Shown: positions 1-15,700, counted from the first letter of the stretch. The stretch is DNA of 64,000 nt from Apostichopus japonicus (GCF_037975245.1 NC_092572.1:33081989-33145988); one strand, 5' to 3'. Notes: generated by a model not told the origin, from the letters alone. Program-made: numbers and translations.

Positions 1-2459
1 TGTTAATTTACTTATAAAAAAAGTGTTTCTTAGGTGTAATTTTCTAAAATATTTATAAAACAAAGTTGGGATCATCTTTCTCAAGAAATTTTATTTCTCA
101 TAGGTTATAAATTTCTTACAACCAGCCTGTAACTGCAAAATGGTGTTAAACTGTAAATCCTCATGCTTATACATTTACATAGCTCCCAACTCTTGAAAAG
201 GCAAATGCTGGTCCATGCCACGACTCGCCGTCCTGGGGGAGGGGTATAAGGGGAGGGGGTGTCCCCCTCCCCTTTTGAATTTTTTTGGAATCCTGGTGAT
301 GCCTACATGTAAAATGGTGGCACTTAGAAAGGCTTTTGTCACCCAAAATTTTCTGAGAAATATGCATTTTTTTGTGTGCAACATCAATAAATTGAATAGT
401 AGGTGATAATTCATTCTTTCCCGTGGCATGAAAATGTTCGCTGCTCGCCCCAATGAAAAGAAATATAGGTTAATTTGAAGTTCAAATGATGCTGTAAAGG
501 AGGTTTTATACTCTATTATGCTAAATGCTAAAGAAATGGTGGTTGCCAAGTCAAAATTTGATGCAATTTTTTTTATGTATACTTGACAATTACAATGCGG
601 TTTTTTCGGACGCTTGTGCGGGTCAGCGGGTTTGGGTGTTAGAATGCGGGTCTAATTCCCGCGAATTGCGGGTCAGTTGGGAGCTCTGCATTTAATTTTA
701 AACCAGAAAACGAAAAGGTTTAAACTAGTCTACCACTGCTATTCCTCTCGATTTTTTTAATTTCCAATCATATGATTTAGCGGATGTTCGGAAACACTTT
801 TTGGCTCATCTTTGGGGGGGGGGGGGGCATGGCCCCCCTTGGATCCGCCAGTGCAACTGTATGTATGTGCTATGATCAGGGACGTAGCTAATATGAACAA
901 TGTGCCTACCATCTTCGTCAAGGACCAATAGAGCGCTTAGAAATAAGTATAAAAATATACTGTAAAAACATACAGTTTTCAGTGGTTGTGGTTCTCACGT
1001 AAGCCTATATATAAAAATTCGATATGGACAAATTCGGAGGCGATATACGCCAACCTGTATTAACTAATAACCTGATAGTTAACTCTGCTCTAAGATGAAT
1101 AGACAAAGTTCGCAGATAAAACAACTACAACCGTGACTAAAACTAGTACTATTTTCGTGGCAGCCATATGCATACAAAATAGCTGTAAACGGCGCTAATA
1201 TTCAACTTTCGTTAGTCTGACTCTGCCAATGGGAAACCGAAGCCGGGAAATATCCATAGGGCGGGGAGGATGCAGTTAAGGAAGATACTAAGTATCGCCC
1301 ACATGTTAAATATACCAAATTATTTACCCAATAATTTTTAAAGATAGTGCAACCTTGAAAAATGAAGGAAATCATCAAGAAGTTAAATTTTAGGCCAATT
1401 CCCGAATACCTTTTTTTTTCACTGCTCATTGATGTAAATCTCATGCTTTTTTAAAAAAATTTAATGGTCATTACTTCTGAGGAAGATGTTTGTCTACTCC
1501 TATAGGCCTACAATATAATGTGGCCCGATTCCGCGAAAAAATTAACCACTGAGCTATTTCTATAAAATATTTTCTAGTCTAAATTCGGCCAAAATAGTCT
1601 TACACCTATCGTCTACATTAAATGTATACCATGGAGACAATATATATACTGAACTTACTTGAAGTTATCGAACTTTTCATATTTAGCAGTGTAATAATTA
1701 TTTATTGGAAGCGTGTATCACGTACGATTGCTAGCTTAGCTTCATAACATGCTGTTCGTGCAACAACTTATGACTAATCATAAAGGATGAGAACGCACGT
1801 TGTTCTCGTCGTTGTTCATACGATTCGTGACTCTCCATCGAGTGAGGTTAGATAGACTATATGCATTTTATTACGCAGTGGCCAACTGTAGGCTGGTAAT
1901 AGGCTATAGGCTACATTTAGCTAATTGCATCTGCCAAACTAAGTAGCTGAATCAGTAGGCCCTACTGTTGCTACGATTATAATCGAGTTAACGGAGCTGA
2001 CGAGTATTCAAGATCAAAAGAGCACTGACAAAATACCATGCAAAAACTCAACAGTTTCTTAACATTTTTTTCGACACTGAAATGGGGGGGGGGGGGCAGT
2101 TGCTTCCACTGCTCCCCACGGATACGTCCCTGATATATACTGATTTTACTTGCAGCAAACGAACAGGGTCAACCCACCCTATAGCAATATTAGTACAATA
2201 AACCGAATTGAAGCTGGCGAAGGTTTTTTTTTTAGAGTATTCAAAATCATACAAAGTTTTGTATTGTGGAGTATAAGGATCGTTGATACTTTATTTTACC
2301 AAAATCACGCCAGGAAAGATGAGAGTTGGCTCTCTACACCCCCCCCCCACCACATGGAAATAGGAGCGGGAAGATGTCTGAAAGTTCTTTCTTTACATCA
2401 AAACTTCTAATATTACTGGCAACACGTAAACTGCACAGATAATGTACCACTATGTTGAT
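1..2459. other. Region left of the NLR exons: repeats, no supported gene
   Basis: No exon is convincing except the weak minus-strand terminal candidate at 1324-1353. Relics with long G or C runs lie at 200-320, 800-860, 2083-2135 and 2338-2350. The rest is AT-rich unique-looking sequence. Confidence 0.5.
200..320 (+). repeat. Interspersed repeat with G-rich core, copy 1
   Basis: The segment runs from CCTGGGGGAGGGGTATAAGG through TGTCCCCCTCCCC to a T-rich tail. It matches the reverse complement of about 26770-26862 over roughly 80 bp. The second copy lies inside the MITE at 26544-26915, so this may be a fragment of the same family. Confidence 0.6.
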
Positions 2460-2632
2460 TTATTTACATTTATTGGGGACTGAAAACAGAGCTAGGGCAG
2501 CATAACGCAAACAAGCTGACCAGACTTGCATTATGAGCAATATCTGAATAAAAGGTGAACAATCTCTTACCTGCCATTGACCGGTTTGTAGATTCAGACG
2601 ACGAAACGTTCCATTTTTGAGAATATTCCAAA
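2460..2632 (-). other. Alternative unspliced terminal form of NLR exon 7
   Basis: If the GTAAGA donor of exon 7 is skipped, the frame stays open for another 36 codons. It then reaches TAA at 2462-2460, with two AATAAA hexamers overlapping or adjoining the stop (plus-strand TTTATT near 2461-2475). This would give a 774-residue product ending in a hydrophobic tail containing FIQILLIMQVW. Either intron retention with local polyadenylation or splicing to a downstream exon is possible; the sequence alone does not decide. Confidence 0.35.
2571..2632 (-). CDS. NLR exon 7: last recognised coding exon
   Basis: The exon is 62 bp. The acceptor TTTATGTTTTTCATCAG is in phase 1, matching exon 6, and the donor CAG|GTAAGA leaves phase 0. 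It encodes WNILKNGTFRRLNLQTGQWQ. If the donor is used, the terminal exon lies further left or outside the window. A weak candidate is 1324-1353, which has acceptor CTTCATTTTTCAAG and adds nine codons plus TAA. Confidence 0.6.
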
Positions 2633-5600
2633 CTGATGAAAAACATAAAAGAGAGATATGTAAATGATAAGTGCATACTTAATCTTTATTGGTCTCGAAT
2701 GAAATCATTAATATATTCACCGAATTTATGTTGGTTCTCGATGATAACTTCATATCAGCGGAGTAATCAATGTGGTTGATTCCTTAATTTTGATCTTATC
2801 AGTTTACTACCATTATCATTTCAGTACAGTGTAGCTGATCAGTTTATAGTCATGATATCTCAGTAAGATTAGCGATCAGTTTACTATCAATAATCCTTCA
2901 TGAAACATGTGAAACAACTAAAATAGGAACGAATATTGGACTAAATTAAGAAATCAATTCATAGTCGAGTATTCGATGCTCAGATCAAGAATAGTAGTCC
3001 ATGAGATGATGAACTGATCAGAGAACACCCAACATCAGTAACGTCATCACAGATCAAGAGAGACATAATTAAACACTGCTTAAAAAAAATGGAAAAAGAA
3101 GAAAACGGGATTTTGTTTGAAAAGCTAAGTTAAGTTAAATTATATATTTAAAAAAATAAACAAAATATTTTCATAACCACGTAGCCATCCTCCATGTAAG
3201 AGGGCTGCTGGATCTGAGAGCATTCCAGTTCGGTAAAGGAAGGTTTATTGTTTTGCAGACAGGGTTCCTTTGTTTAATGTTATTTTAACTCTACTAAGAA
3301 TAAATCATAGTTGTAGGAACACGGTACAGGTGACAACTGATACCTCGCTTTGCTAAGTAGAGAGTGATGGGGTTGTGGGGAGGGGGTGGGGAGGAGGAAC
3401 AAGTTATGAGAGTGCCATAAAATGAAATTATAAATTTAAGTTTAATACACTTAGTTACTCGTCCAAATATCAACGTTTTCGAAAATAAATAATGCACGAC
3501 CTATGTGACTTTGACTACATCTTCTCTGAATCTCTCACTAAGCTGTTCCTCACGAGATAATTTAGTAAACACTCATCTGTCAACAGAGGTCAAATATTTA
3601 CTGCTTCGGGCAAATGTGTTGTTTACACTAACTACTTATGTATTTGAGATTGAGCAATGATGACATCATCAGCAGTGACGTCACTCCACCATTAACAATG
3701 AGAATCTCGATGTGTCCTTTAAACACAGAACAACGAACAAGGGTACAATGTGTACGAGTATGAGAAATAATGTTGAGGGATGGAGATAGAGAGGTTAGTA
3801 TGTATGTACATTGCTCTTAATTAATTTAAATAATGCATTTAGGTAGAATATTAGTATAAAGATATGTTATTGTACAGGGAAATGAAACATTTGATTGCTC
3901 GTGATGTTTGTGAAACTATCCCGGTTATCTAGATATTCAGTTTTACAATATGCTAAATCTATGCTTTTTTTTCGCGCACAAAGAAACGTCTAATGCCGGT
4001 AATCTGACCTAGTTTCGAGTGAGGTGTAACAGAAGTGTTAGACACCACCATCGATCCCAGAAAATACACACACAGCTAGCTACCGTCGGTAATTAGACAC
4101 TAGTGTACAGTCAATTACATACAGCTACGGTCAATACCCACAACACAGTGTACATAGCAGCGTGGACATCTCAGGTCTAGATCAAAGATAACAGTGTATC
4201 ACGTTTCATTACTGTCTGCATCGAGTAGCGAAAAGAAGAAAACGTCATTTGCAAGCAACGGAAACTTAACTTTTCAGAGCGCGGTACGCGGTTTAGGGAG
4301 AGTCTTCAATGCCTTTATGGTAAATTAAATGATGACGTAGGCTTCTCAGTGCAGTCATAAATGTTAAATGTTATCCACAGTTTTAAAAATTATTAAGACT
4401 CAACTTTAATATGAATATTTTTAATAGCTGACATACAATATCTAAATTTGTCAATGACAAATTTGTAATAGTTTGATATGTCATTCGACGTCATAGGTAT
4501 TGTTTTACTTATTATTGTATATTCTGTGGTGCATCTGTAGGAGCTGACCTAATAACCTGTGTGTCAGACTAAGTAGTCCAGTTAGTTTACGAGCCTCCAG
4601 TAATTAAATGAGAATTTATTGAATTTAACATTGTAGAAAAATACAACCTGGACTTATAGCAGTGACTTTATCGATCTAATAAAATATATCAAAATTAAAC
4701 TTCTACTTTTATTTACACAAACAATCGAGCTATTTGTGACATGCGTGAAACTACTTGACAACCTATCTTATAGTAAATAATCAGAGATAAAATATGCAGG
4801 GAAAATTAAGTGACGTACTTAGTGAAATATTTTAGGAATCTGATATCAGAAGACAACCCTCAACAAAGTTTTCACAGATCTCTGTTTAAAGTACATTGAT
4901 AATAAGGTAGCACTTATGATGACTCGAAATAATCATACAAAGATTGACATACATCCAAACTGTCCTGAAAATTTGTGTTTTACAAGGTTTGCAGACTTTC
5001 ACCTCTGCTGATCTCAAATGACAGTTAACCTTGAAATAATTTTTTAAAGAATATCTTTGGTGCTCAGTTTCCCTACTAATTAATTTCGAGTCAGATGTAA
5101 GATTTCCCCCAAAGTGTCATGAATTAATCTACAACAGCAGTATTACAAACCAATCTGAGAGTTGATGTGGATGTGTCCCTATATAGGCTACCTCAGTATG
5201 AATATATTTGCCTTGGTGGTGCAGCTTGTTGTGCGCATGTCTGCTCGAATACTTACTGCGACGCTTATTATGCGTTTATTTGTTCAGGTATTGGTGACGC
5301 AAGACATGAACCAATAAAATGTCACTACATCGATTAATTTGAAATTAATGAAAACCTGCGATATATGTAGCTTAATTAGCATATCAGCACATACTTAATT
5401 TGTTGTTGAATAATCATGGTAAGACTTCCAACTAGTATTGTACCTTTGATGTAAGCAGACGTACTTTATAGCATTCATATACAAATCATTGCACCAGTAA
5501 CTTGATCCTATTTCGCTGGTAATAAATAAACCACAAACATGGATGCCTTAACTATCCCTAGCATGTTACGTTAATTAAATGCGATATATACAAATGGAAT

Positions 5601-6682
5601 ATGCTTAGAATATTTGAAGGTTTTCTTAAATAACTTGTTTAAATCTTCAACACGTGTTATGTATACACTGTCATATACAGTATCTGGAATATTATTATGT
5701 TCATTAACTCTTACACATGTACGGAGTAATTTCCAGCCCTGATTGCCTACATACTTTGTGATATTTTATGTTAGCTTTCCTCTTAATGCATTACTCGGAA
5801 ATGTAGGACTATAATAATTTGAATAATTTAGAAAAGAGTATATTCAGATATGCTCCACATAATGTACATTTAATTTATTGATAACAACCTACTCTCAAAG
5901 CGTCCATGTATTAATATTATATGACCATACTTTTAATGTACTGACGTCATTTCTTTACCTTTGACATTTCTTGATTTCAATGATGACGGGATCGATGTGA
6001 CCGGAATAGTCTCTGGTAGAATATATCCTCCTCCAACAAAAGGGTAACCAAACCTGTGAAGTAATGATAAGAATCACATCATAGTAACGATTCTAAGGAG
6101 ACTGATGTGTCATCTATCTAATATAATGAAGAAATTAAAATGCCTCATATGTTCAAAATAAGATATGAACGATATTGTGGATCAGATTAAGACAGATAAA
6201 CGAAATTGGAAGTCAAATTTATTTTGAAGTAACAAATTTAATTTGAAGTGTAACAAAATTGCTGCTTACGAAGCACTGGAATGTATCAAATATAACAATT
6301 ACATTTTCATCGGAACCTCAATCCTTGATCTCCAGGTCTGTAAACATACAGTTTAGTTCAAACACAGTTACCGTAGTTCATGTTATACGTACATGAAAGG
6401 AAAATTTAATTATAATTTGGGAAGAGGGAGTTAAAAGCATTGGACTTTTTAATTAGCTTAACGACAATAGGTAAAGGTGAAAAAAAAAGCGTTAACGCTT
6501 GAAGTCAGATTGATTAACAGTGAAGTGTTTACACTTGCTTAAATTTACAGACCAAACACTCTTCACCTTGGTTATATTTATAAAACTTTTCAACAAGTAT
6601 CACCGAGTTTGTCGCCCTGTATAACGTGTATTACGTCATTTGGCTGGGGTTAAAACAATGAGTAGTGTGGATACAATTGTGC

Positions 6683-6736
<54 letters not shown>

Positions 6737-9700
6737 GATCAACAAATTTGAGAGAAGATAGTGACTTTCCTTAATTAAGTATGCAAAATTTGGGTCTATC
6801 ATCAGTTCTTCATCAGTTCAAACCTTAGATCATATCTCACGTAATCGTTGATTCATTGAGAGCAAACAACATAAAGCGTTAAAAACTTGACTGCGCGATA
6901 TGTAAATGCTGATTTACCTATAGCCCACCCGTCACGAAGTGTACACAACTGAATCTTGCATTCTTATAATGCCTAGCGGTCAATGCGAAGAACATTCGTC
7001 TTTCTCTTTATGGGTTCTGAAAGCGTAGATTCGCGATATTTAGGTACAATTACTTGACATGTTTTCACTCTATTCGCTGCGAATTGGTTTCTTTTCTGTT
7101 TTATTTACCTTTACTTTTTTTGTTACTTGACGAACATGTTACCATCACAGTATACATAGTTTTAATCAGCATACCACCATGATTCATGTAAAACATCGCA
7201 AATCATGACACAATGAGCTAATTTAAACAAGTTAATAACTGCCTTGTTTTTATTTAAGCAACAAATAATATATGTACAGGGCGATCATGAACCGTATCAT
7301 ATTTACTTTTGAGGGGGCAGGGATGAGGGGGGGGGAGGAGGATCGACTTCGATATCAAGTAGCTTTGCTGAGACGGATATCAAGGTGTCTTTGGAAACAG
7401 AGCATGCGGTAATTGTATTATAACTGTACATTCAAAGGCACATTGGTAGGTATTCCTGGTTACTTTTATTTGATGGGTCATGCAGTCACAAACAGCCCGC
7501 TTGTTTCCTTATTTACTTTCTTAGTATGGTTGTGAAGAGAAAGTGGGGAAGGGGGGGGGGATTGACTGGTTTTTTATCTTCTTGTTCTATCATTCTTACG
7601 TCAATAGGTGAACCAGGCTTATCTCGGTTCTGATTTGATCCTGACTTGATATAGACTTCTGACCTTAACTTACACTGGCCATATGTACGACCTAGATATA
7701 ACCCTGGCAGTTGTATTAGTGTTTATACCGATAGTTAACTTGTTTGGTTCATTCATTGTGTACCGGGGATAGACATCTGTTCTTCATTTTGTTAGCGAGT
7801 GTTATTACTATAATGTAAAACAATTGGAAGAAAGTCAGAAGGTTATGATGAAAGCCTTCTAAGCCTTTCTATTTCCGCTAAAAACAGTTAAGTTGCAAAT
7901 TTGAAATCGATTTCTATTTTTCGTTATCTATTATTCATTTTAATCTTCGAGGGAATAATTTCATCCACTTTCACCTGTTCTGTGCAGCTTAAAACAACTA
8001 GTGCAGTATAAAAATTGATATTTAAAGGGATATAAGATCTCATAAAACGAATCTTAAAGTATCTCCTATGCTTTGCTTTCTTGTTCGTGTTGTTGTTTGC
8101 TTGTTAATGGTTTATGGCTCAGAAATGTTTCGAAATATAATAACTTAGTAGAGTTCTTGGTTACTATGACTATATTTCAGATTTGGCAAGGCGGCAAGAA
8201 CCTTCGAATTACTTATTCCTTGCTAAACACGAACAATATCTCATCTGGCATATTCAGTACGATTTAACCAAACTATGATTGGTTGTAATGGCAAGCACTA
8301 TCAATGAATATTTGATTATAAAGATGCCACTATAAACACCTGCAGGGTGCTTACACTTTTCATTATAAGTGTCGAAGACGTTTAACAGTCACTTGATATT
8401 ATTTGATAAGAACAAAACAGTAGACAGGGCTGGCTAACTTTAAAGAAATCGAAACGTTCGATTTTCATATTAATAAATGGTTTATCAATTAAAAGAGTAA
8501 CCTCCCCCTTTTTTACAGCTTAAATGAAAGACAAATTATATGGATTATAGTTAATTTATGTTTTTATGTAATTAATGTTAGCTTGATAAGTCGTAATGGG
8601 ATTATGAACATATCAACTTTACAGAACAAAAATGTTCTCCATAAAACTCGGCGATTAAGAACCCGCAATGTTCGTAGTCACATATTAGATATATGTGAGT
8701 GACATTAAGGCTATTCAATTATGTGTTAAATAGGCAGACTTCCAGAATACCAACGAGAAGTACATACAGAACAAAAACGAAGAAAGGGAAATAAAACATT
8801 CCTTCTATCAAATTAGGGAGAGTAGCAAGTGAGGGATGTATTAAACAACCAAGGAGATAGTTACTCATTTAAAATATATAAACAGAGAATAATAATGAGA
8901 ACACGTTGTAATATCATGGCATATGACATACAGTATCACTGAATGGCTGTTTGATATATACCTAACCCGTATTGAAAAAAACAAAACAAACAGTATTCCC
9001 AGCCACTGCTAGACACGGACTGACCTACTTATCGTCGGTTTCCATGGTTACGTTGTATGACAGAACTTACAACATTCCTGTGTAGAATAGACACGTGGCT
9101 CGTTTATCTTTCTATTCATAGCTTTAACCGGCTCGTGTCATCTATTATTATGCTAATTAGGTATTTACGGGAGTTCCAGGTGTGTCATCTTATACTTTAG
9201 AAATAAATTGTTTGAATCAATCGTCTGTGCAGAAAACTATTGTATAAGCAGAGTAGGCCTACTGTGTGTATTAAAACGTTGTTGATGTTATCGGTTAGAA
9301 ACATGGAATGGATTTGAAGGGCCCTTTAAATCGATTATGTACGACGGGGAGGAGGGGGTGGCAAAGGGAGAGTGGTGGCGGGTCCAGGTAAGGCGTGTGA
9401 AGGGGAGTGGGGCAGTCAAACTTACTGAAGAGCACACTGGGATTGGAGTAAGGTATTTAGTATAGATAGGGAATAAACATTCTGTGTTATATATTTTTTT
9501 TTTTAGCCAGACCAAATAGTAGCAGTGTATTATTTCCAGTGATATTTTTCTCCGCGGTTACAGTTATTCCCGGAATGGCGGTATTTTACATATAACATAA
9601 TTAAGCAGCATTTTTTTCACATGTATATTATTTATGTAACTACTAAATAGATTTGCTATTTTCTTTCGAGATTTGGGGGAGGCGTGGTGGGGGAAGGGGG

Positions 9701-12700
9701 GGCAGTGGGTGCCGCTTTCTTATTTTAGTAACACGTCAGCTGTAAGTTGAAGATGTCACTGATTATTTTGTGAATAGTAAGGACGGAAAGGAACATTTTT
9801 TACGAGGTTTGATCTGTGGGACCAATGAAGGCTAGATGAGGCGAGAGGTTGGGTTGGGTGGGGGGGGGTGGTCTTGGAAAATTAATTTACACTAAATTGT
9901 AAAGGACCAAGCAGTGACGTCATGATCGAATCAAGTATGAAGTAAAAATAATACGAGGAATATTAAAATAGTAAACAGTGTTTGTTTAAAGTTATGAATT
10001 ATACAAAGCTGAAGCTCTCGGTTAAATTTTTAATTATTGTTAAAAATTATGTTAAAATATAAGCATAAATATTAATTTAGCCTATTTTGTATAACATCGT
10101 ATTTAAAACTATAAAGAAGAAATTGATCTAGTTTTAAATGGATTAAATTTGAACCTCGGAAAATACAGATTTGCCTTGAATGATATTTACGGCAATAATC
10201 TTATTTTATTTTAACTTGATAGGTAACTCAATTGCAATTATTTATATCCTTTTTGTTATTTTTTATATTCTTTTAATTTGTTAACCTATATTGAGAAGCT
10301 ATTTTTTGAAATTTCGACAGCTAAAACTGTTTTATTGGTTGCTTGTTTGGTATTTGCTAGAGTATCATAATCTGATCACAATTTTTGGGAGTTTATAACA
10401 ACAAAGTTATTAGTTTTTGCTATTTTTATTGCCATCATTTTACTACTTTAATATTAATAACGATTTTCAATCTCTTTCGTTGAGAAATTCCCAAATTAAT
10501 TGTTCATAATTGAAAGTCAAATATTGTTAAGGTTTCAGTCAAAAATAACAGTTATTCCTTATAAAACAGTACATTAGAATAATTATTGTACTCGCTAGAA
10601 TTATTAACATCCAACTGCTTTGTGTATATATCTCTTATTTTATCATAATAAAGGTTCCTAAAAAGGTTTCTAAAACCTAATTCTTAGTTAAATTTTACCA
10701 TTAAACTAAACAAAGAACATTTTTAACAACCCCCACCCACCCTTCCACCCCTCTCTTACCAACACTCTCTTAAAATATTCCCTATTAATCCATGATTATA
10801 TTTTGTTTTATTTATCAAAACATCCTTCAGAATTCTTTCGTCGATGACCTAATTATTAAAATAAATCCAACTAAACTTATTAAATCCAATCCTTGACATT
10901 AAAATACAGCATACTTTACATTCTCTATTGTTCGTTTAATATAGATTACTTTGATTAATTAAATTAATTCCTAGTTTAACGGTTAGATGATTCTAACATC
11001 TACACCGGAATACTTACTGCAGCTCCTTCAAGCTTGTACACTGTGAGGAGTAAGACAAGATGGCCGCCCACTCTTCATTAGTTAGACTCCTGTTGATGTC
11101 AAAGATCCGCAGCTTCTGGAGAGAACTCAGGATAGAGAGAGAGAGACCAGACTTAAGGATAAGGTTCAGACCAGACTCATCAACTCTAGGAGAGCAGTAC
11201 TGTAGATACACACAGGAGATAGGAATCTAGAATGAAAGAATAGAGTTACTGATAAAAGAGTAGATAGAGATAAATATATTGGATTTGGTTAGGATTAGAA
11301 TAATTATTATGATATTATAAATAAATAAAATAACGAAATAAAAATAAAGGAAAGTAAAGCGATAAACTAGGACATTTAGGTCGTGTTTATTTGTTAAAAG
11401 GAATAAATTAAGAAGGAATACGTGAAGAAAGAATACGTTAATGGAAAGGAAATAAGGGATTGATTTTAAGGGGAGACAAATATTAACAGGAATAATTAGA
11501 TTAGATAAGAGGAAAATCAAGTGGTAATGTAGTATTAAAGGGTTAGTTTTATTGTTTTGCAATTAAATGATTAACTAACGGTTTTATAGCTAGTAAGGCT
11601 TAATAAAGCAGAATGTGAGGTTACATATTTTAATTGATTAGGTAATAGAAAACAAATTTCAATGACGGGTTGAGAATTTGATAAAAACTTGGTAATCAAG
11701 AACTGAGATTATTCTATCTTTTGAAGAAAAATATTGATGAAATTTATTTGGGTTTTAATTTAGAACTTTCGGAAGGAAAATGCAATTTAAATGTAACTAT
11801 TAGTCACTAGTGTAATAGGAACCATGAAAAGGAAACTTCTACTTCAACTAATACAATATTTTTATAAAGTTTAAGGAGATTTGGAAGAATTATGTTTAAT
11901 AAATAGGTTGTTTCTTATAATTAATATGCAATTTAGAGAAGCAGATGTAGATCAAAATTCAATTTTCAAGAGAGAAAGGTTATGAGGCTTAAACTCAAAA
12001 TTTAACATTCAAATTATTTAATTATTGATCCAAATCCTACTATTCTACTTAAATTATAATTATTTCCAATTAATACGATTTGTTAAAAAGATGATGTTTA
12101 TCTGTGTTTAGTTATCAAATTAATTCCTAAGTTACGGTTTGTGTGTGACATAACTAGTGGATTTTTTTTTTCGAAATGTAGCATTTTTATTTATTTTTTA
12201 ATTGGGTATTGCTTATGATCTTAACTTTCTAAACTTTATTTATCGTATCTTCCAATTAAATAGTACCATGCGCTTGTTTTACAAATAATATTGTTATCTT
12301 TCCAACTTCATATCCTTAAGGGTTTAATTATACTAATTAAGTATCACTACTTTTTAGTTTAATCAGATCGATAGGGTCTTCGTTGTAATATCTTCTGTTA
12401 TTATGGAGTTCAGAGGGTATGAACAGATAGCGGTCAAATGTAAATTAACAAACACGAGAGATTAATCAGTTAATTATAAGTTTGATGAGAGTATGGCGCC
12501 CTTTTAAAACTAACGTTAGAGCTACGGCTCTGCCTAACGTCTGCTGTGGAGTGTTGTAGCGTAAAAGAAATGGCGCACATTCAATTTCAAAACCATTTTT
12601 ATTTTTAATATCATGCGCCATAAGTCTGTTGGCCGGCTTGAAAATGACGTACGTTTTATTTTCTCATTAAGTGGGCAAAATTAATACAAAAACAGCTGTG

Positions 12701-15700
12701 AGTGGAACACCACGATCTAGTTGCTGCTGGAAAGACATGGACGAAAGAGTTTTTTTAATAACTATTTATTGCATTTTATTATTATTATACTTAAATTGGA
12801 AAACTGTTTTATAGAGGCTCAAAGCAGTAGGCCCTATACAAACTATATTTCCCATAAGTGTCAGGTATATCGGCAGGAGTTAGGTCATTCAACTAATAAT
12901 CAGTTATAATAACATTATTTCAGTTAGCCTGCTCGGTAAAAAGCTGCAGGTTTATTACACAATTTGCTCAAATGTCTGAACTGGTAGATTAATAGTAAGT
13001 TTGGTGATTACAATAATAATTGTGGGATGTTATAGATTGACTTGTATTAATGCCTAGTATAAGGTTTTGTTATGTACGATTAAAATCGAGTTAAACAATT
13101 TTCTGTGATCTAAGATTTTTGAAGGGATAACAAAGTTTCTACAGCTTGTCTATGGATAATTTTTCATAGCTAGAATGGAGTTATTGTTTTCGAAGTAAAG
13201 GATAGGCATCAGCTCACCTAAAATGTTAATCGCTGGTTTTATTCTTCGCTTAATTTAAGATCCCTTAAGAAAACTCAGTGTCTCGATTGCATTTTATTCA
13301 ATTCCTTGATATTTAAGATATGTTTTAACTTGGAATGTTTTGATAATCAGTCAACAACTAGGCAAAGATTTTATTTTTTATGAGTTAGATTTGCTAAGCA
13401 TGTCCTCTTGCTAAAAGTAGTAATTCTAACTTTTCGCGGGTGATATTTGAGATTTCTAAAATAACCTAGCTGTATCACTAGTCTAGCCTTTATAGCCTAC
13501 CTAAGTTAGGCATGGCCTTTGTACACATCCTAGCATGCCTTCATACCTTACCGTCAAATTATCTCTCTGATCAATAATTACTGTTTTAACTATATTAACA
13601 GCGGTTCCTCTCCATTAAACAATCCATCTTAATAAACCACTCAACAAGTCAATGGTAACGAACAACGTCCACGATTATACTACGTACTCTGCAACTCCAA
13701 TAATATAACACTAAACCATTCAGTGATACATACTATAGATATGAACAGGTATTCATAAGCACGGGTCACCGATATTCATATATACAGGTGTTTCCCAGCT
13801 GTTCGCGGGCATGATGTTTGAAATTTCTAACAGACATTTTGGCGCCAATAGAAGTAAATGTACGACGGACGTAACGTTATACATACCACTCGGTGCAAAC
13901 AGACAGTTTGAAACCTGACGTCGATTGGGTATGTAGCAAAGAAGGGGTCGAGGAAGTAAATAATACAACACAACTTATATCAAGTAGATCAAGCAACTAC
14001 TGACATTTCTCCCTAAGCGGTAGGGTGTTAGCCCCCCACCCACTCCTCCCCCACCACCGGTTAAAATTTGGGCAAAAAGCATTTGATGTACACATTCCCC
14101 CACCTTATTATCTGCTAGTGGATGCATAAACAATCAATAAACACAAAACAAAAGTTTGAATACCGTCTCTTCCAAGTGGTTTAAGGAGTACACGTTTAAT
14201 CACATCCTTGTTCAGTCATACACATCTTGCAGACACATCGTGCAGACAAAACGTGTCTGTGTCAAGTTACATTTTTTTCTTACAAATAATCACTTGATCA
14301 TCATGAAATTATTGGAATAAATGTAACTACAACAACTTGTTTTCACCCCCCCCCCCCACCCAACCACCTTTGTAATTAATTCCACTCCATGTCAGTGTTG
14401 GATTATTCAGCTGAATCTTCGCACCAGCAAAGAGAGTGTCAAGCAAGCAAACGATGTTTTGTCTTTTCACGTTCCTCGTAATTGCTCAAATCAAAATACT
14501 ATGTCGACATTTCACCAATAATGTTAATAGTCAATTCATGAAGCCCCCCACCCCTTTTTTGTGTCCCTTTTTACTTAGTACCATCCTCAGCAAGAAAATT
14601 TTACTATTTGGGATAAATAGTTGAAATTTAAATTAGAAAGAAATCTTGACTTCGAGAAATGCATTGGCAATTTCGAGAGAAACGTACAAGTTTGAGATAA
14701 AACGCCAATATTTTTAGATGATAAGTCCACATTTTAAAAGTTTAAGTTTAAAACAAAAAAAAAATCGACATTTTACATGGAGGGAACTATCGAAGAGGTT
14801 TAATATTTAGAAAAACTAGTTTAATGTTGAGAATTACGGTTAAATTACAGGTGGCAATTTTAGGACAATCTTGATTTTCAAGAAAAGGGTTTCAATATTG
14901 AAAAAGGGTTGAATTTCCCAGAAATATTCGAAACTGTCGGGATAAAATAATTAACATCTTGATATGAACATTTTGAATTTTTCAGTCTTCCATGTGAGTC
15001 ACAGTAATGACAAAATGTGTATTGTTTGCTTAATTGGGATGCCTCCCGACTCCCTCCCCAACCCATTCAATTTTTGATCCCTTGCTACGCCAATCAAATG
15101 ATTTGTCACATGTCTACATAGATAAGGGAAAGGGTGTAAAACATATAGGAGGAGGTACATCTTGTGGCTAAAATTTGTGTATATTTCTGATCAAGTATAT
15201 GTGTATTCATGGAGGGGCTGTATCGGTAAGTTTGCTTCTCCAATCCTGAAAACGGATCGACTCTCCTGTATGGTTTAGTACCCAATAACGTGGTTTCACA
15301 TTCCAAAATTCTCCCGACAAATTTAGGAAGGGGAATGACCCTTTATGGTCAGACTAAAGGTGGATTCGAAAGTTGTGATGGTTGTGCTGTGGAGTCGTTG
15401 TTCTAAAGAATACTAGTGTGAAGTTTGAAAACTGAACTGACCGATGTTAAAACCACTATTGTATAATTGCATGGAAAATCAGAAAATACAGTCTTGCCCG
15501 TCCAGTTATGCTGTATACATTTCCGTTAGGTGGACATGTTGCCCAACCAGTTATCATTCTTATACACAATAATGTCTGACAAAGAGGTACACATTATAGC
15601 ATGTTACCTTCATGTAGTCATGTACCACATTTTAATAGCAGATGATTTCAAGGGAGGGGGGGGGGGGATCCCAACTGACTTAGGTAGGGCCTACACTATT

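Noticed and set aside
1324-1353. Terminal NLR exon adding nine codons
   Set aside because: The acceptor and phase fit, but the coding part is too short to judge and no poly(A) signal follows. It is kept only as a remark.
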